Positions 45,014 to 52,515 of a DNA stretch of 64,000 nt are shown here, piece by piece. The notes below the pieces were generated by a model, which saw only the letters and a list, made by a program, of their open reading frames with translations, had not been told where the DNA came from and searched no databases. Both the position numbers and the translations under genes were made by a program. Position 1 is the stretch's first letter. Every line of letters starts with the position of its first letter. Source of the DNA: Candidatus Poribacteria bacterium (GTDB taxonomy: Bacteria; Poribacteria; WGA-4E; WGA-3G). Location of the stretch: NCBI GenBank assembly GCA_022827185.1, contig JAJDTM010000062.1, forward strand, positions 62,001 through 126,000, written 5' to 3'.

Positions 45014-45814
45014 TTATAGATTGGCTTGCATCCAAGCAAAACTTTTTCGCTGTCCCGTACCGTCGTTTTCTCTACCCTCATATTCGCAGCACCAGACGCC
45101 ATCATAACCTGCCTCTCTTAGGCAGCGGATTGCCTTTGCGAGATCTATTTCACCTTCACCGAGTGCTTCACCGCGGTAATCGCCGCGCGAGCCTGTACCG
45201 TCTTTTAGATGTGTATGCAACGTATAGGGTGCGACGATCTCATAATATCTACCGACTGTCTCTAAATCGTGACCCGCCCAGCGGTAATTCATCGTGTCCA
45301 TATTTGCACCGACATATTTGGAACCGACCTGCTCGAAGAGTTCCACCTGCAAATCGCCGTCATTTGTGACGATCCCATGGTTGTCCACTGCCAAGTAGAC
45401 TTGATCGCGTTCGACAAATTCGAGGCATCGCTTTAGACAGCCAGCCATCGCTTCAACCCAGCGGCTTTCTGGAACAGCATCTTTCGCTGCACCGCCTTCT
45501 GTCCGAAGTACTGAGGTTCCGAGCAGTTTGGCGAGTCCCGCAATGCGTTCCATCCGCTCAACTTGGGAACGGATTGCTTCTTCCTCCAGCAAGACGAAGT
45601 CATTCCCGGCTGCGAGTGCTGAGACTTGCAAGCCGTAACCTTCAACCTGTTTTCTCACGGCTTCCGCATTTTGTTCGGGATCGGCGGTCTCCGAATTCCA
45701 TACGTCCCCAATCTGAAGTTCGACGTACCCGAAGCCTGTTTCGCTTGTAAATTTCAGAAAATCGTCAAGCGAACTGCTGGCGTAGTTGTAATGAATAAGT
45801 CCTAATTTTGACAT
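45014..45814 (-). CDS. Sugar phosphate isomerase/epimerase family (AP-endonuclease-2-like barrel)
   Basis: I start at the ATG at 45814, where the barrel strand KLGLIHYNY begins; the longer frame upstream lacks a signal. The 266 residues form a TIM barrel of the xylose-isomerase-like group, with metal-ligand regions YLAVDNHG, GANMDTMN, HTHLKDG and the closing WCCEYEGREN. Members isomerise or dehydrate sugars or inositol intermediates. The substrate is not assignable. AGGAG lies upstream. Confidence 0.82.
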   Translation of the reverse strand: MSKLGLIHYNYASSSLDDFLKFTSETGFGYVELQIGDVWNSETADPEQNAEAVRKQVEGYGLQVSALAAGNDFVLLEEEAIRSQVERMERIAGLAKLLGTSVLRTEGGAAKDAVPESRWVEAMAGCLKRCLEFVERDQVYLAVDNHGIVTNDGDLQVELFEQVGSKYVGANMDTMNYRWAGHDLETVGRYYEIVAPYTLHTHLKDGTGSRGDYRGEALGEGEIDLAKAIRCLREAGYDGVWCCEYEGRENDGTGQRKSFAWMQANL

Positions 45815-45956
45815 AAATTGACTTGCTCCTCTTGCGTGGTAGGCGCGCTTTGGAAACGCTCCGGTCAATGGCGTATCGTTAATCGTAAAATCTACTGTAA
45901 TTGCTGAACGTTCTTTGTTGACAGCCGACGGCTGACTGCTGATAACAGAAAAAGAC

Positions 45957-45985
45957 TTGCATCTTTAAAGTTATTGTGCTATAAT
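45957..45985 (+). promoter_or_regulatory. Probable promoter of the mqnE operon
   Basis: TTGCAT (45957-45962) and a perfect TATAAT (45980-45985) are 17 bases apart, about 110 bases before mqnE. The -35 box matches four of six consensus positions. Confidence 0.6.
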
Positions 45986-46098
45986 ACCTTTGGTAAAAAG
46001 CAAGTGTCAAGCAATTTTTCACTTTACCGTGGTAATTTTTTGAATTATAGGCTTCGCTAAAGCCGAAAAAATTGGATGGTCGATCAGGATAAAAAATA

Positions 46099-47235
46099 AT
46101 GGAGAACTATAGTCGTTTTATGGACCCCAAATTGGCTGCTATCTACGAAAAAGTTAAGGCAGAACAACGACTCTCTTTTGAAGAAGGGGTCTCGCTTTAT
46201 GAAAGCCCGGATATTACGGGTGTTGGATTCATTGCTAACGATGTTCGTGAACGTTTAAATGGGAACATTGCTTACTATAACATCAATCAGCACATTGATT
46301 ATTCAAATGTTTGTATTCTCCACGCTCGATGCCACTTTTGTGCCTTTGCCCGAAAAAACATGCAAACCGAAGGCGCGTGGGAAATGAGTGTTGATGAGTT
46401 CTTAGACAAGGCGATGTACTCTATTGAGAACGGATGCACCGAAATTCACAGCGTCGGCGGGTTACACCCGAAACTGCCGTTTGACTACTACCTCGATATC
46501 ATCCGTGGACTCAAAGAACGGATGCCGCAAGTACACCTCAAATTTTTCACTGCTGTCGAAATTCACCATTTCTCGCGCATTTTCAAAATGTCAATAGAAG
46601 AAGTGCTAACGCAGTTAAGAGGTGCCGGACTGGATTCCTTACCGGGGGGTGGTGCGGAGATTTTTGCCGAGGAAACTCGGGAGAAAATTTGCCCGGGTAA
46701 ACTCAGCGCAGACGGATGGTTAGAGGTTCACGACATTGCCCATCGTCTCGGTATTTCCACAAACGCAACGATGCTTTACGGACACCTTGAGACGAACGAA
46801 GATCGGGTAGATCATCTTATCCGACTCCGCGAACAACAAGATAAATCTGGTGGGTTTGTGACGTTTATTCCGCTCGCCTTTCATCCTGCTAATACCCGTA
46901 TGGCTTACTTGCCCTCAACAACGGGGTTAACGGATCTCAGGAACATTGCTGTCGCGCGTCTCATGCTTGATAATATTCCGCATATTAAGGTTTATTGGAT
47001 TATGACGGGCTTGAAAACTGCGCAGGTTGCCCTCCGTTTCGGATCTGATGATATTGATGGCACGGTGACCGAGGAGAAAATTACACACATGGCGGGTGCG
47101 GATACGCCGGAGGCTGTCTCCGTCTCGTCGTTGACGCACCTCATTGAGGAAGCCGGTTTCGTGCCTGTTGAGCGTGATACGCTTTATAATGAAATTGTCC
47201 GAGAGGGGGATCAGTGGTACAGAAAAGCCGCTTGA
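46099..47235 (+). CDS. mqnE: Aminofutalosine synthase (radical SAM)
   Basis: MqnE joins SAM with the chorismate-derived enolpyruvyl benzoate to start the futalosine menaquinone route. The 378 residues match the family, notably SLPGGGAEIF, the GWLEVHDIAHRLGI stretch, NATMLYGHLETNEDRVDH and FIPLAFHP. The Fe-S motif reads Cys72-x5-Cys78-x2-Cys81, wider than the usual x3-x2 spacing, which is listed as a finding. The gene precedes mqnA and overlaps it by 22 bases. MqnC is related, but the Gly-Gly-Gly-Ala-Glu motif and the neighbour favour MqnE. Confidence 0.86.
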   Translation: MENYSRFMDPKLAAIYEKVKAEQRLSFEEGVSLYESPDITGVGFIANDVRERLNGNIAYYNINQHIDYSNVCILHARCHFCAFARKNMQTEGAWEMSVDEFLDKAMYSIENGCTEIHSVGGLHPKLPFDYYLDIIRGLKERMPQVHLKFFTAVEIHHFSRIFKMSIEEVLTQLRGAGLDSLPGGGAEIFAEETREKICPGKLSADGWLEVHDIAHRLGISTNATMLYGHLETNEDRVDHLIRLREQQDKSGGFVTFIPLAFHPANTRMAYLPSTTGLTDLRNIAVARLMLDNIPHIKVYWIMTGLKTAQVALRFGSDDIDGTVTEEKITHMAGADTPEAVSVSSLTHLIEEAGFVPVERDTLYNEIVREGDQWYRKAA

Positions 47236-48053
47236 GGGTAGGCGCGGTCTCGTTTTTGAACACCAAACCGCTCATTTATCCCCTTTTGAACAAAGAAATT
47301 CAAACGGATATTACGCTCAGTGTTGATGTGCCGAGCCGTGTTGCCACGCTTTTAAGTGAAGGTGAGCTGGATGTCGGGTTGATTCCGATTATTGAATATT
47401 TTCGTGTGAACCCTTCCGGGACCAATCTCTGTATTCTACCCGATATATCAATTGCATCGTACGGCAGCGTCAAAAGCATCCAACTGTTCAGCCGCGTACC
47501 GATTCGGGAAATTCGACGCGTCGCACTTGATACGAGTTCCCGCACTTCCGTGGCATTACTAAAAATCTTACTCGCTGAAAAATATGGGGTTTCGCCAGCA
47601 TTCACAACCTGTGCACCGACAGTAATTCCAAGTACAGCACTTCAAAACCGTCAATACCCACCTTTTGAGGCGGTCCTCTTGATTGGGGACCCGGCACTCA
47701 GACACCTCGGTACAACGGAATATAGTGTTGATCTCGGTGAGGCATGGTATAAGTTAACGGGATTGCCGTTCGTCTACGCCTGTTGGGTGGCAAGAGAGGG
47801 AGTATGCCTTGGTGATCTACCGCAAGTCTTGCTTCAGTCAAAAAGGCGTGGTATCACCCAAATCCGAGATATTGCACGGACTGAGGCGCGAAAGTTAGGG
47901 TTGCCTGAGACCCTTTGTCTCGACTACTTGCAAAATTGTATTAAATATGACCTTGATGAATCTGCAATCGCTGGTATGGAACTCTTTTATAAGTATGCAG
48001 TGAAAAATAATCTCGCACCGTCATGCCGTTCTCTAACTTTTGCATCCAGTTGA
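47214..48053 (+). CDS. mqnA: Chorismate dehydratase
   Basis: MqnA converts chorismate to 3-[(1-carboxyvinyl)oxy]benzoate, the first futalosine-pathway step. The 279-residue periplasmic-binding-like protein opens with RVGAVSFLNTKPLIYPL, the family signature, and has DVGLIPIIEYF and SSRTSVALLKILLAEKYG. It starts at GTG 47214, inside the end of mqnE, with GAGGGG about nine bases before, so translation is coupled. Having both genes here implies menaquinone-based respiration. Confidence 0.9.
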   Translation: MVQKSRLRVGAVSFLNTKPLIYPLLNKEIQTDITLSVDVPSRVATLLSEGELDVGLIPIIEYFRVNPSGTNLCILPDISIASYGSVKSIQLFSRVPIREIRRVALDTSSRTSVALLKILLAEKYGVSPAFTTCAPTVIPSTALQNRQYPPFEAVLLIGDPALRHLGTTEYSVDLGEAWYKLTGLPFVYACWVAREGVCLGDLPQVLLQSKRRGITQIRDIARTEARKLGLPETLCLDYLQNCIKYDLDESAIAGMELFYKYAVKNNLAPSCRSLTFASS

Positions 48054-48066
48054 AAGGGGAAGGAAA

Positions 48067-48570
48067 ATGGAGACAGTTGAGAAATCTACTAACGGTACTG
48101 AGTTTGTAAAACAGTTTGAAGACTACCTCAAAAGTTGTGGACTCCGTTTAACACAAAAACGGCTGGATGTCTTAAACCAAGTCTTTGACTATCCGGGGCA
48201 TTTCCAGACGGAAGACCTCTTGGTTCAGATGCGCCGAAACGGGTACTTGGTATCGCGCCCGACGATCTATCGAACACTTCCGTTACTGGTGCAAAGCGGG
48301 TTATTGACAGAGTTTATTGACGCGCAGAAGAACACCCGCTATGAGAGCATCCATTCGCTACGAGAGCACGCACACCTTATCTGTCTGCGGTGCAATCAGA
48401 TTGTTGAATTTAAAGAACCGCAGATTGATGCCTTACAAAAGGCTGTGTGTGAAGCGCATGACTTTAAAGCCGTGCGTTTCCGTAACGAGATCATCGGTTA
48501 TTGTGCTGAATGCCAAGCGGAAATAGAGCCAAAAACATCTGACGCGGACGACGAGATTCCTGCTGCCTAA
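48067..48570 (+). CDS. Fur-family transcriptional regulator
   Basis: The 167-residue protein has a winged-helix domain (residues about 10-90, GLRLTQKRLDVLNQV and SRPTIYRTLPLLVQSGLL) and a metal-binding C-terminal part with HAHLICLRCNQIVEF and the zinc pair CxxC (YCAECQAE). These are Fur/PerR/Zur features; which metal or signal it senses is not decided by sequence. I chose the ATG at 48067 with GGGGAAGG upstream. Position before two Fe-S biogenesis-like genes suggests an iron or redox role. Confidence 0.88.
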   Translation: METVEKSTNGTEFVKQFEDYLKSCGLRLTQKRLDVLNQVFDYPGHFQTEDLLVQMRRNGYLVSRPTIYRTLPLLVQSGLLTEFIDAQKNTRYESIHSLREHAHLICLRCNQIVEFKEPQIDALQKAVCEAHDFKAVRFRNEIIGYCAECQAEIEPKTSDADDEIPAA

Positions 48571-48580
48571 GCGAAAAAAC

Positions 48581-48609
48581 TTGACATGCGTCTGGAAATG
48601 TCGTATAAT
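48581..48609 (+). promoter_or_regulatory. Consensus promoter of the IscU-like and A-type carrier genes
   Basis: TTGACA (48581-48586) and TATAAT (48604-48609) are separated by 17 bases, a perfect sigma-70 consensus, about 90 bases before the IscU-like start. The leader could hold a Fur site, but I see no clear palindrome. Confidence 0.82.
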
Positions 48610-48698
48610 TCAGAAAAGGCTTCTCTAATAAGGTTATAGACTACGCCCTGTCTCATAAATTGTGAGCGGGAAATTTGTAAACCCGATTATGACATCTT

Positions 48699-49061
48699 AT
48701 GTATACGCCACAAGTAACCGACCATTACGAAAATCCTCGAAATGTCGGGACTATCTCGGATGCTGATGGCGGTGCCACTGTCGGTTCTCCCGCCAACGGT
48801 GAGATGGTAAAACTGACGCTTAAGATAGTGGATGATGTAATTGTTGCTGCGAAGTTTCGAGCGTTCGGGTGCCCTACTGTTATCGCAAGTGCGTCTGTGC
48901 TTACCGAACTGGCTACAGGAACGCAAGTCTCAGCGGCACAAGAAATTACCGCAGTACAACTCTCCGATGCGTTAGGCGGGTTACCAGAAGAAAAACTTCG
49001 TTATGCTGACGCTGCTGAAAATGTTCTAAAAGACGCAATTGCTGATTTTCTGTCCAAATAG
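48699..49061 (+). CDS. Degenerate IscU/NifU-N-like protein
   Basis: The 120-residue protein has the IscU fold pattern (TDHYENPRNVGTI, VKLTLKIVDDVIVAAKFRAF, CPTVIASASVLTEL). Of the three cysteines that hold the nascent cluster only Cys58 is left. The first (usually CGD) is Asn33-Gly-Glu35, and the third (usually HC) is Arg101-Tyr102. It therefore cannot assemble a cluster in the standard way. It is followed 14 bases later by an A-type carrier gene. It may be an adapted scaffold, a carrier or a regulator. Confidence 0.78.
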   Translation: MYTPQVTDHYENPRNVGTISDADGGATVGSPANGEMVKLTLKIVDDVIVAAKFRAFGCPTVIASASVLTELATGTQVSAAQEITAVQLSDALGGLPEEKLRYADAAENVLKDAIADFLSK

Positions 49062-49075
49062 GAGGTGTAATCACC

Positions 49076-49405
49076 ATGATTAGTGTCACAGAATCTGCCG
49101 CACAAAAAGCGATCACACTCATTACTAATAGTGAAACTCCGACTGAATCCGAACTCGGCTTGCGGATGCAAGTTGTCGGTGGTGGATGCTCCGGTTTCCA
49201 ATATAGCCTCGAATTTGGTGGCAAAAAAGACACTGACAAAGTGTTTGAATTCCACGGATTAAAGGTTTTCATTGATCCACGCAGCACACTCTATCTCGCA
49301 GGCTCCGTGCTCGATTATAACGACGGATTAATGGATTCAGGCTTTAAAATAACCAATCCGAATGCTAAAAACACATGCGGTTGCGGCGAGTCCTTTAGCG
49401 TTTAA
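49076..49405 (+). CDS. A-type Fe-S carrier protein (IscA/ErpA/HesB family)
   Basis: A-type carriers deliver Fe-S clusters to target enzymes. The 109 residues keep all three cysteines: Cys38 (GGGCSGFQY), Cys101 and Cys103 (TCGCGESF). Length and the LGLRMQVVGG and LYLAGSVLDYNDGLMDSGF stretches are normal. AGGAGGT lies before the ATG. It shares a transcript with the degenerate IscU-like gene. Confidence 0.92.
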   Translation: MISVTESAAQKAITLITNSETPTESELGLRMQVVGGGCSGFQYSLEFGGKKDTDKVFEFHGLKVFIDPRSTLYLAGSVLDYNDGLMDSGFKITNPNAKNTCGCGESFSV

Positions 49406-49422
49406 CGCCTCTTTTTTCTTCT

Positions 49423-49451
49423 CCCTGGCGGGATGTATAACCCCGCCAGGG
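49423..49451. terminator. Perfect hairpin between convergent genes
   Basis: CCCTGGCGGG (49423-49432) pairs with CCCGCCAGGG (49442-49451) around a nine-base loop. It lies between the Fe-S carrier gene and the convergent GH32 gene. It has no T run on either side, so termination is likely but not certain; it may be a dispersed GGCGGGG-type repeat. Confidence 0.5.
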
Positions 49452-49486
49452 GTTGTATCCCCGCCTACTGATAACTAACCACTCAA

Positions 49487-50833
49487 TTAAGCCCACGCCG
49501 ATTTCAGTTCATGCACCTTCAGCGATACCAAAGTCGCCTCACCTCCATCTGCGTAAACACCAATGTCCGCGTTATCCAAGTCTGGCAGGAAATACGAAGT
49601 CATTGACAACTCACCATTGTTGCCAAACGCCTCAATAGAGATACGATCGACCAGAATTTGCAGGCAGATTTTGCCGTCCTGTGGTGCGAGCGGACCACTT
49701 CTTTCGAGGAATGTGAGTTGTTGTTCTGCGACATCATAACGAACGTCCTGCCCACGAATCTGGAAACCGACACTGCTGGCATCGTTGAGTGCGATTTCAG
49801 CACGAATATCAAACAACTCACCTGTTAATCCCGCAAGCGGATCTTCACCCGGTTTAAGCGTAAGATCGCTCCACGCGTGCGTATACGTATGAATGTTTTC
49901 AATTTCTGCTACCGGTTCTCGATGCAGACGGATACCCTCTGAAGTCGTCCGGAGCGTCAATTGACACGGGAAACTCATCTGCTGGTTAAAAGGCATATCT
50001 GGCGGATTACTGCCACTCATCCACGCAATCTGGATACGTCTGCCATCAGATTCTGGTACGTCGCTCCATGTCTGTGCTGCATAGAAATTTGCACCGTAGT
50101 CAGCGCGATGCGACTCATCTTCCGGTGTAAATGTTGTGCCGTCAAAGTCCCCGACAAAATACTTCCCCGCCGCTCCCCAGAACACCCATTTGGTATTCTC
50201 AGGATCGCCATCAACCGGTAGTTCAAAGATGTCAGGACATTCTGTATCTGGAATCTCCAGATCGGATAACCGCGTCCACTCCTTAAGGTCCGTTGAACCG
50301 AACAAGGTGTAATCATTCTTATCAAGGTAGAGTGCCATGACCCATTTTTGCGTCGGTTCGTGCCAAATAACCTTCGGATCACGGTTGCTTGCGACAATAT
50401 GTTCAATGACGGGGTTGCCTTCATATTTCGTCCAACTCCGTCCGCGGTCGTTGCTATAGGCGATACTTTGTGTGAACGGCACCGGCTCTGGGGCATGGCT
50501 ACCGGCAGATGTATAGAAGTTGACAAGCACTGCCTCATCTCCCGTTTGGAAGCCACCGGTATTGTTCGGGTCCACAACACCAGACCCGGAGAAGATTGTA
50601 CCGAGTTCATCCGGATGGATGGCGTGTGGCAACTGCTTCCAATGGACGAGATCTGTACTGACAGCGTGTCCCCAAGTCATGTTGCCCCAATTGATACCCG
50701 ATGGATTGTGTTGGAAAAAGAGATGGTATTCACCTTTATAATGGATTAACCCGTTCGGGTCGTTAGTCCAGTTGGTTTTCGGTGTAAAATGGAACTGTGG
50801 ACGATACGTTTCCTGATAAGCCGTCTGAATCAT
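49487..50833 (-). CDS. Glycoside hydrolase family 32 (beta-fructosidase)
   Basis: GH32 enzymes cleave sucrose or fructans. The 448 residues keep the three catalytic blocks: Asp25 in NWTNDPNG, Arg151-Asp152-Pro153 (NRDPKVIW) and Glu198-Cys199 (DTECPDIF). A beta-propeller is followed by the usual C-terminal beta-sandwich (about 330-445). It has no signal peptide, so it should act in the cytosol on imported sucrose or fructose oligomers. Invertase versus levanase cannot be told apart. Confidence 0.92.
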   Translation of the reverse strand: MIQTAYQETYRPQFHFTPKTNWTNDPNGLIHYKGEYHLFFQHNPSGINWGNMTWGHAVSTDLVHWKQLPHAIHPDELGTIFSGSGVVDPNNTGGFQTGDEAVLVNFYTSAGSHAPEPVPFTQSIAYSNDRGRSWTKYEGNPVIEHIVASNRDPKVIWHEPTQKWVMALYLDKNDYTLFGSTDLKEWTRLSDLEIPDTECPDIFELPVDGDPENTKWVFWGAAGKYFVGDFDGTTFTPEDESHRADYGANFYAAQTWSDVPESDGRRIQIAWMSGSNPPDMPFNQQMSFPCQLTLRTTSEGIRLHREPVAEIENIHTYTHAWSDLTLKPGEDPLAGLTGELFDIRAEIALNDASSVGFQIRGQDVRYDVAEQQLTFLERSGPLAPQDGKICLQILVDRISIEAFGNNGELSMTSYFLPDLDNADIGVYADGGEATLVSLKVHELKSAWA

Positions 50834-50933
50834 TAATAATTATTTCCTTTCTGTTTTCAACGTTGCGAAGATTTCACCGATTTTGTAGATTATTCTATGC
50901 ACATCTTTTATTTTGTCAAGAGTCGTTTTTTAT

Positions 50934-50962
50934 TTGACATCTGGGGCTTTTTCTGATAGAAT
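50934..50962 (+). promoter_or_regulatory. Promoter upstream of the small TPR gene
   Basis: TTGACA (50934-50939) and TAGAAT (50957-50962) are 17 bases apart, with the start codon at 50996 about 27 bases after the expected transcription start. Confidence 0.7.
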
Positions 50963-50995
50963 TTTGCCAAACCCTTATTTCAGAGGACGCAAAGG

Positions 50996-51328
50996 ATGCC
51001 AACCGAAGCAGAACTTTACGATGCTGCGCTCACTCATTTTGCCGAAAACGATCTTGAGGCGGCTGTCAATGCCTTCAAAGAATTAGTTGACACCTATCCA
51101 GATTATATTGATGGATTCCTTGGGTTAGGACACGCTTATGAACGGCTCAGTCGTTATGATGAAGCCATTGAAGCCATTCAGAAAGCGATTGATATTAACC
51201 CGGAGGATCCGCTTGTATATACCAGTTTGTCTATGTGTTATCAACGAAAAGGAATGATCCAAGAAGCAGAAGACGCGATGGCAAAATCGCAGCAGCTGCA
51301 GATGGAAGCATCCGGTTCATCTACATGA
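50996..51328 (+). CDS. Small TPR protein
   Basis: The 110-residue protein is made of about three tetratricopeptide repeats (LYDAALTHFAENDLEAAVNA, IDGFLGLGHAYERLSRYDEA, LVYTSLSMCYQRKGMIQEAE) and an Ala/Gln-rich tail. It has no signal peptide. It is preceded by a good promoter and followed by the selenoprotein gene 60 bases later, separated by a short hairpin. It probably acts as a binding adaptor. Confidence 0.85.
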   Translation: MPTEAELYDAALTHFAENDLEAAVNAFKELVDTYPDYIDGFLGLGHAYERLSRYDEAIEAIQKAIDINPEDPLVYTSLSMCYQRKGMIQEAEDAMAKSQQLQMEASGSST

Positions 51329-51344
51329 TCTTTTAAAGAGTGGA

Positions 51345-51361
51345 CGAGGTTATAAACCTCG
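51345..51361. repeat. Short perfect hairpin between TPR and selenoprotein genes
   Basis: CGAGGTT (51345-51351) and AACCTCG (51355-51361) pair across a three-base loop. No T run follows. It could attenuate transcription between the two genes. Confidence 0.5.
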
Positions 51362-51388
51362 CCAGCGAAAAATGTTGAGGTTTCCATA

Positions 51389-51925
51389 ATGCCAAATACC
51401 ACCCTACTTGATCCAACCTCTCAAGGCGATGTGTCCGCGAAATTTCTTGCGCCGCGGCTTGAAAGCCTTGATGGAAAGGTGATGGGCTTACTTAACATCA
51501 CAAAGAACGGCAGTGATATTTTTCTTGATCGCATTGCTGAATTAATGCAGGAACGGTTTGATATTGCCGAAGTGGTTCATGTCAAGAAACCGACCTTCTC
51601 GCGTCCAGCACCAGCAGAATTGCTTGTTGAATTGGCGGAGCAGGTCGATTTTGTTATTGAAGGGCTTGCCGACTGAGGGTCTTGTATATCGTGCAGTATG
51701 CACGACGGAAGTACTTTAGAAGAGCGCGGTGTGCCAAGTGTGGCGGTCTGTACGGAGGTTTTCTTCGCTGCAGGCAAAGTCCAAGCACGTGTACTCGGTC
51801 ATAGCGATTTGGAGCCGCTTACTGTTGCGCACCCGATTCAGAGTTTGACTCCGGATCAGATTCGTGAACGTGCAGACGGAGCGGTTGAGGAAATCGTTAC
51901 GCGGCTAACAAAGAATGGTGCGTAA
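51389..51925 (+). CDS. UGSC-family selenoprotein read through an in-frame UGA
   Basis: The frame from 51389 continues past the TGA at 51674-51676 in the same register to TAA at 51923-51925, giving 178 residues with selenocysteine at 96. The two halves encode one protein: GLLNITKNGSDIFLDRIAEL and FVIEGLAD, then Sec-Gly-Ser-Cys (96-99), SMHDGSTLEERGVPSVAVCT and LTVAHPIQSL. This is the pattern of UGSC (seleno)proteins, a family named after that motif; homologues with Cys there are known. A hairpin lies 12 bases after the UGA. The reaction is unknown; the pair resembles a redox centre. selA, selB, selC and selD are not in the window. Confidence 0.88.
51689..51705 (+). promoter_or_regulatory. Putative bacterial SECIS hairpin
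   Basis: TCGTGCA (51689-51695) and TGCACGA (51699-51705) form a perfect stem closed by GTA, beginning 12 bases after the UGA at 51674-51676. Bacterial SECIS elements lie just 3' of the UGA inside the coding region, with an apical stem in this range, bound by SelB. The pairing also falls in codons, so both constraints act. Confidence 0.65.
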
Positions 51926-51948
51926 GTTGTAATTTGCATAAGAACAAC

Positions 51949-52016
51949 AAAACGCCGTAAGGTATTCGTGTTACGGCACAGCGGCGTGTGCCTACTACTA
52001 TGCCCTACGGCGTTTT
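51949..52016. terminator. Bidirectional terminator with a structured loop
   Basis: AAAACGCCGTA (51949-51959) pairs with TACGGCGTTTT (52006-52016). The A and T runs at the stem base suit termination in both directions, for the selenoprotein gene and the convergent gene. The loop of about 46 bases contains further short inverted parts. Confidence 0.75.
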
Positions 52017-52491
52017 ATATTTTAAACTGTAATGTCATGGATGTTCCGGGTTGTAAATCGTGCCACTGCTGTAACAGGGCTTGCAGTTTCTGCTGCATAG
52101 TCTCGAGCTGCGCATCTGTAATCTTCACTGGCAATAACGCGCCGTAGTCGCGAAGCAATTCGCATCGGTCTGCATTCCCTCTTAAACTCTCCAACAAATC
52201 TGTCTGTAAGAGTCCGACAATCACCTCAGTGTTGATCGCTTCTTTGGGAATTTCAAAAGGGCGTTTCGCTTTAGGTTGGTTGAAATCGGGTATGTCGTAC
52301 CCTTTCGCCACAAGTCCAAAGAACGAGTGCTGATAACCGAGCGTCGTTTCGACAACGTAGTGTGCGAAATCCTGAATCGCAAACCCGCGATGGAGATATG
52401 TCCACGTCACACTCCCATCGTCTCGGATACAGGTGAGCGTATCGGGTTTGTGTTTTGACTGATTTTTGCCTTTTTTAAAACGGATAACCAT
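52015..52491 (-). CDS. Conserved-looking hypothetical protein
   Basis: The 158-residue product has no signal peptide or membrane segment. The N-terminal half has beta-like features (SVTWTYLHRGFAIQDFAHYV, then LGYQHSFFGLVAKGYDI) and the C-terminal half is helical with a Gln-rich stretch (TMQQKLQALLQQW). The gene shares its terminator with the selenoprotein gene. I do not recognise a family. Confidence 0.6.
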   Translation of the reverse strand: MVIRFKKGKNQSKHKPDTLTCIRDDGSVTWTYLHRGFAIQDFAHYVVETTLGYQHSFFGLVAKGYDIPDFNQPKAKRPFEIPKEAINTEVIVGLLQTDLLESLRGNADRCELLRDYGALLPVKITDAQLETMQQKLQALLQQWHDLQPGTSMTLQFKI

Positions 52492-52515
52492 CTGTACTAA
52501 CCACCCGCCAAATCG

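Noticed and set aside
51389..51925. Possible pseudogene with a premature stop, or two separate genes
   Set aside because: Both halves are in one frame, the residues around the TGA form the known U-G-S-C motif, and a hairpin follows at the right distance, so selenocysteine readthrough explains it better.
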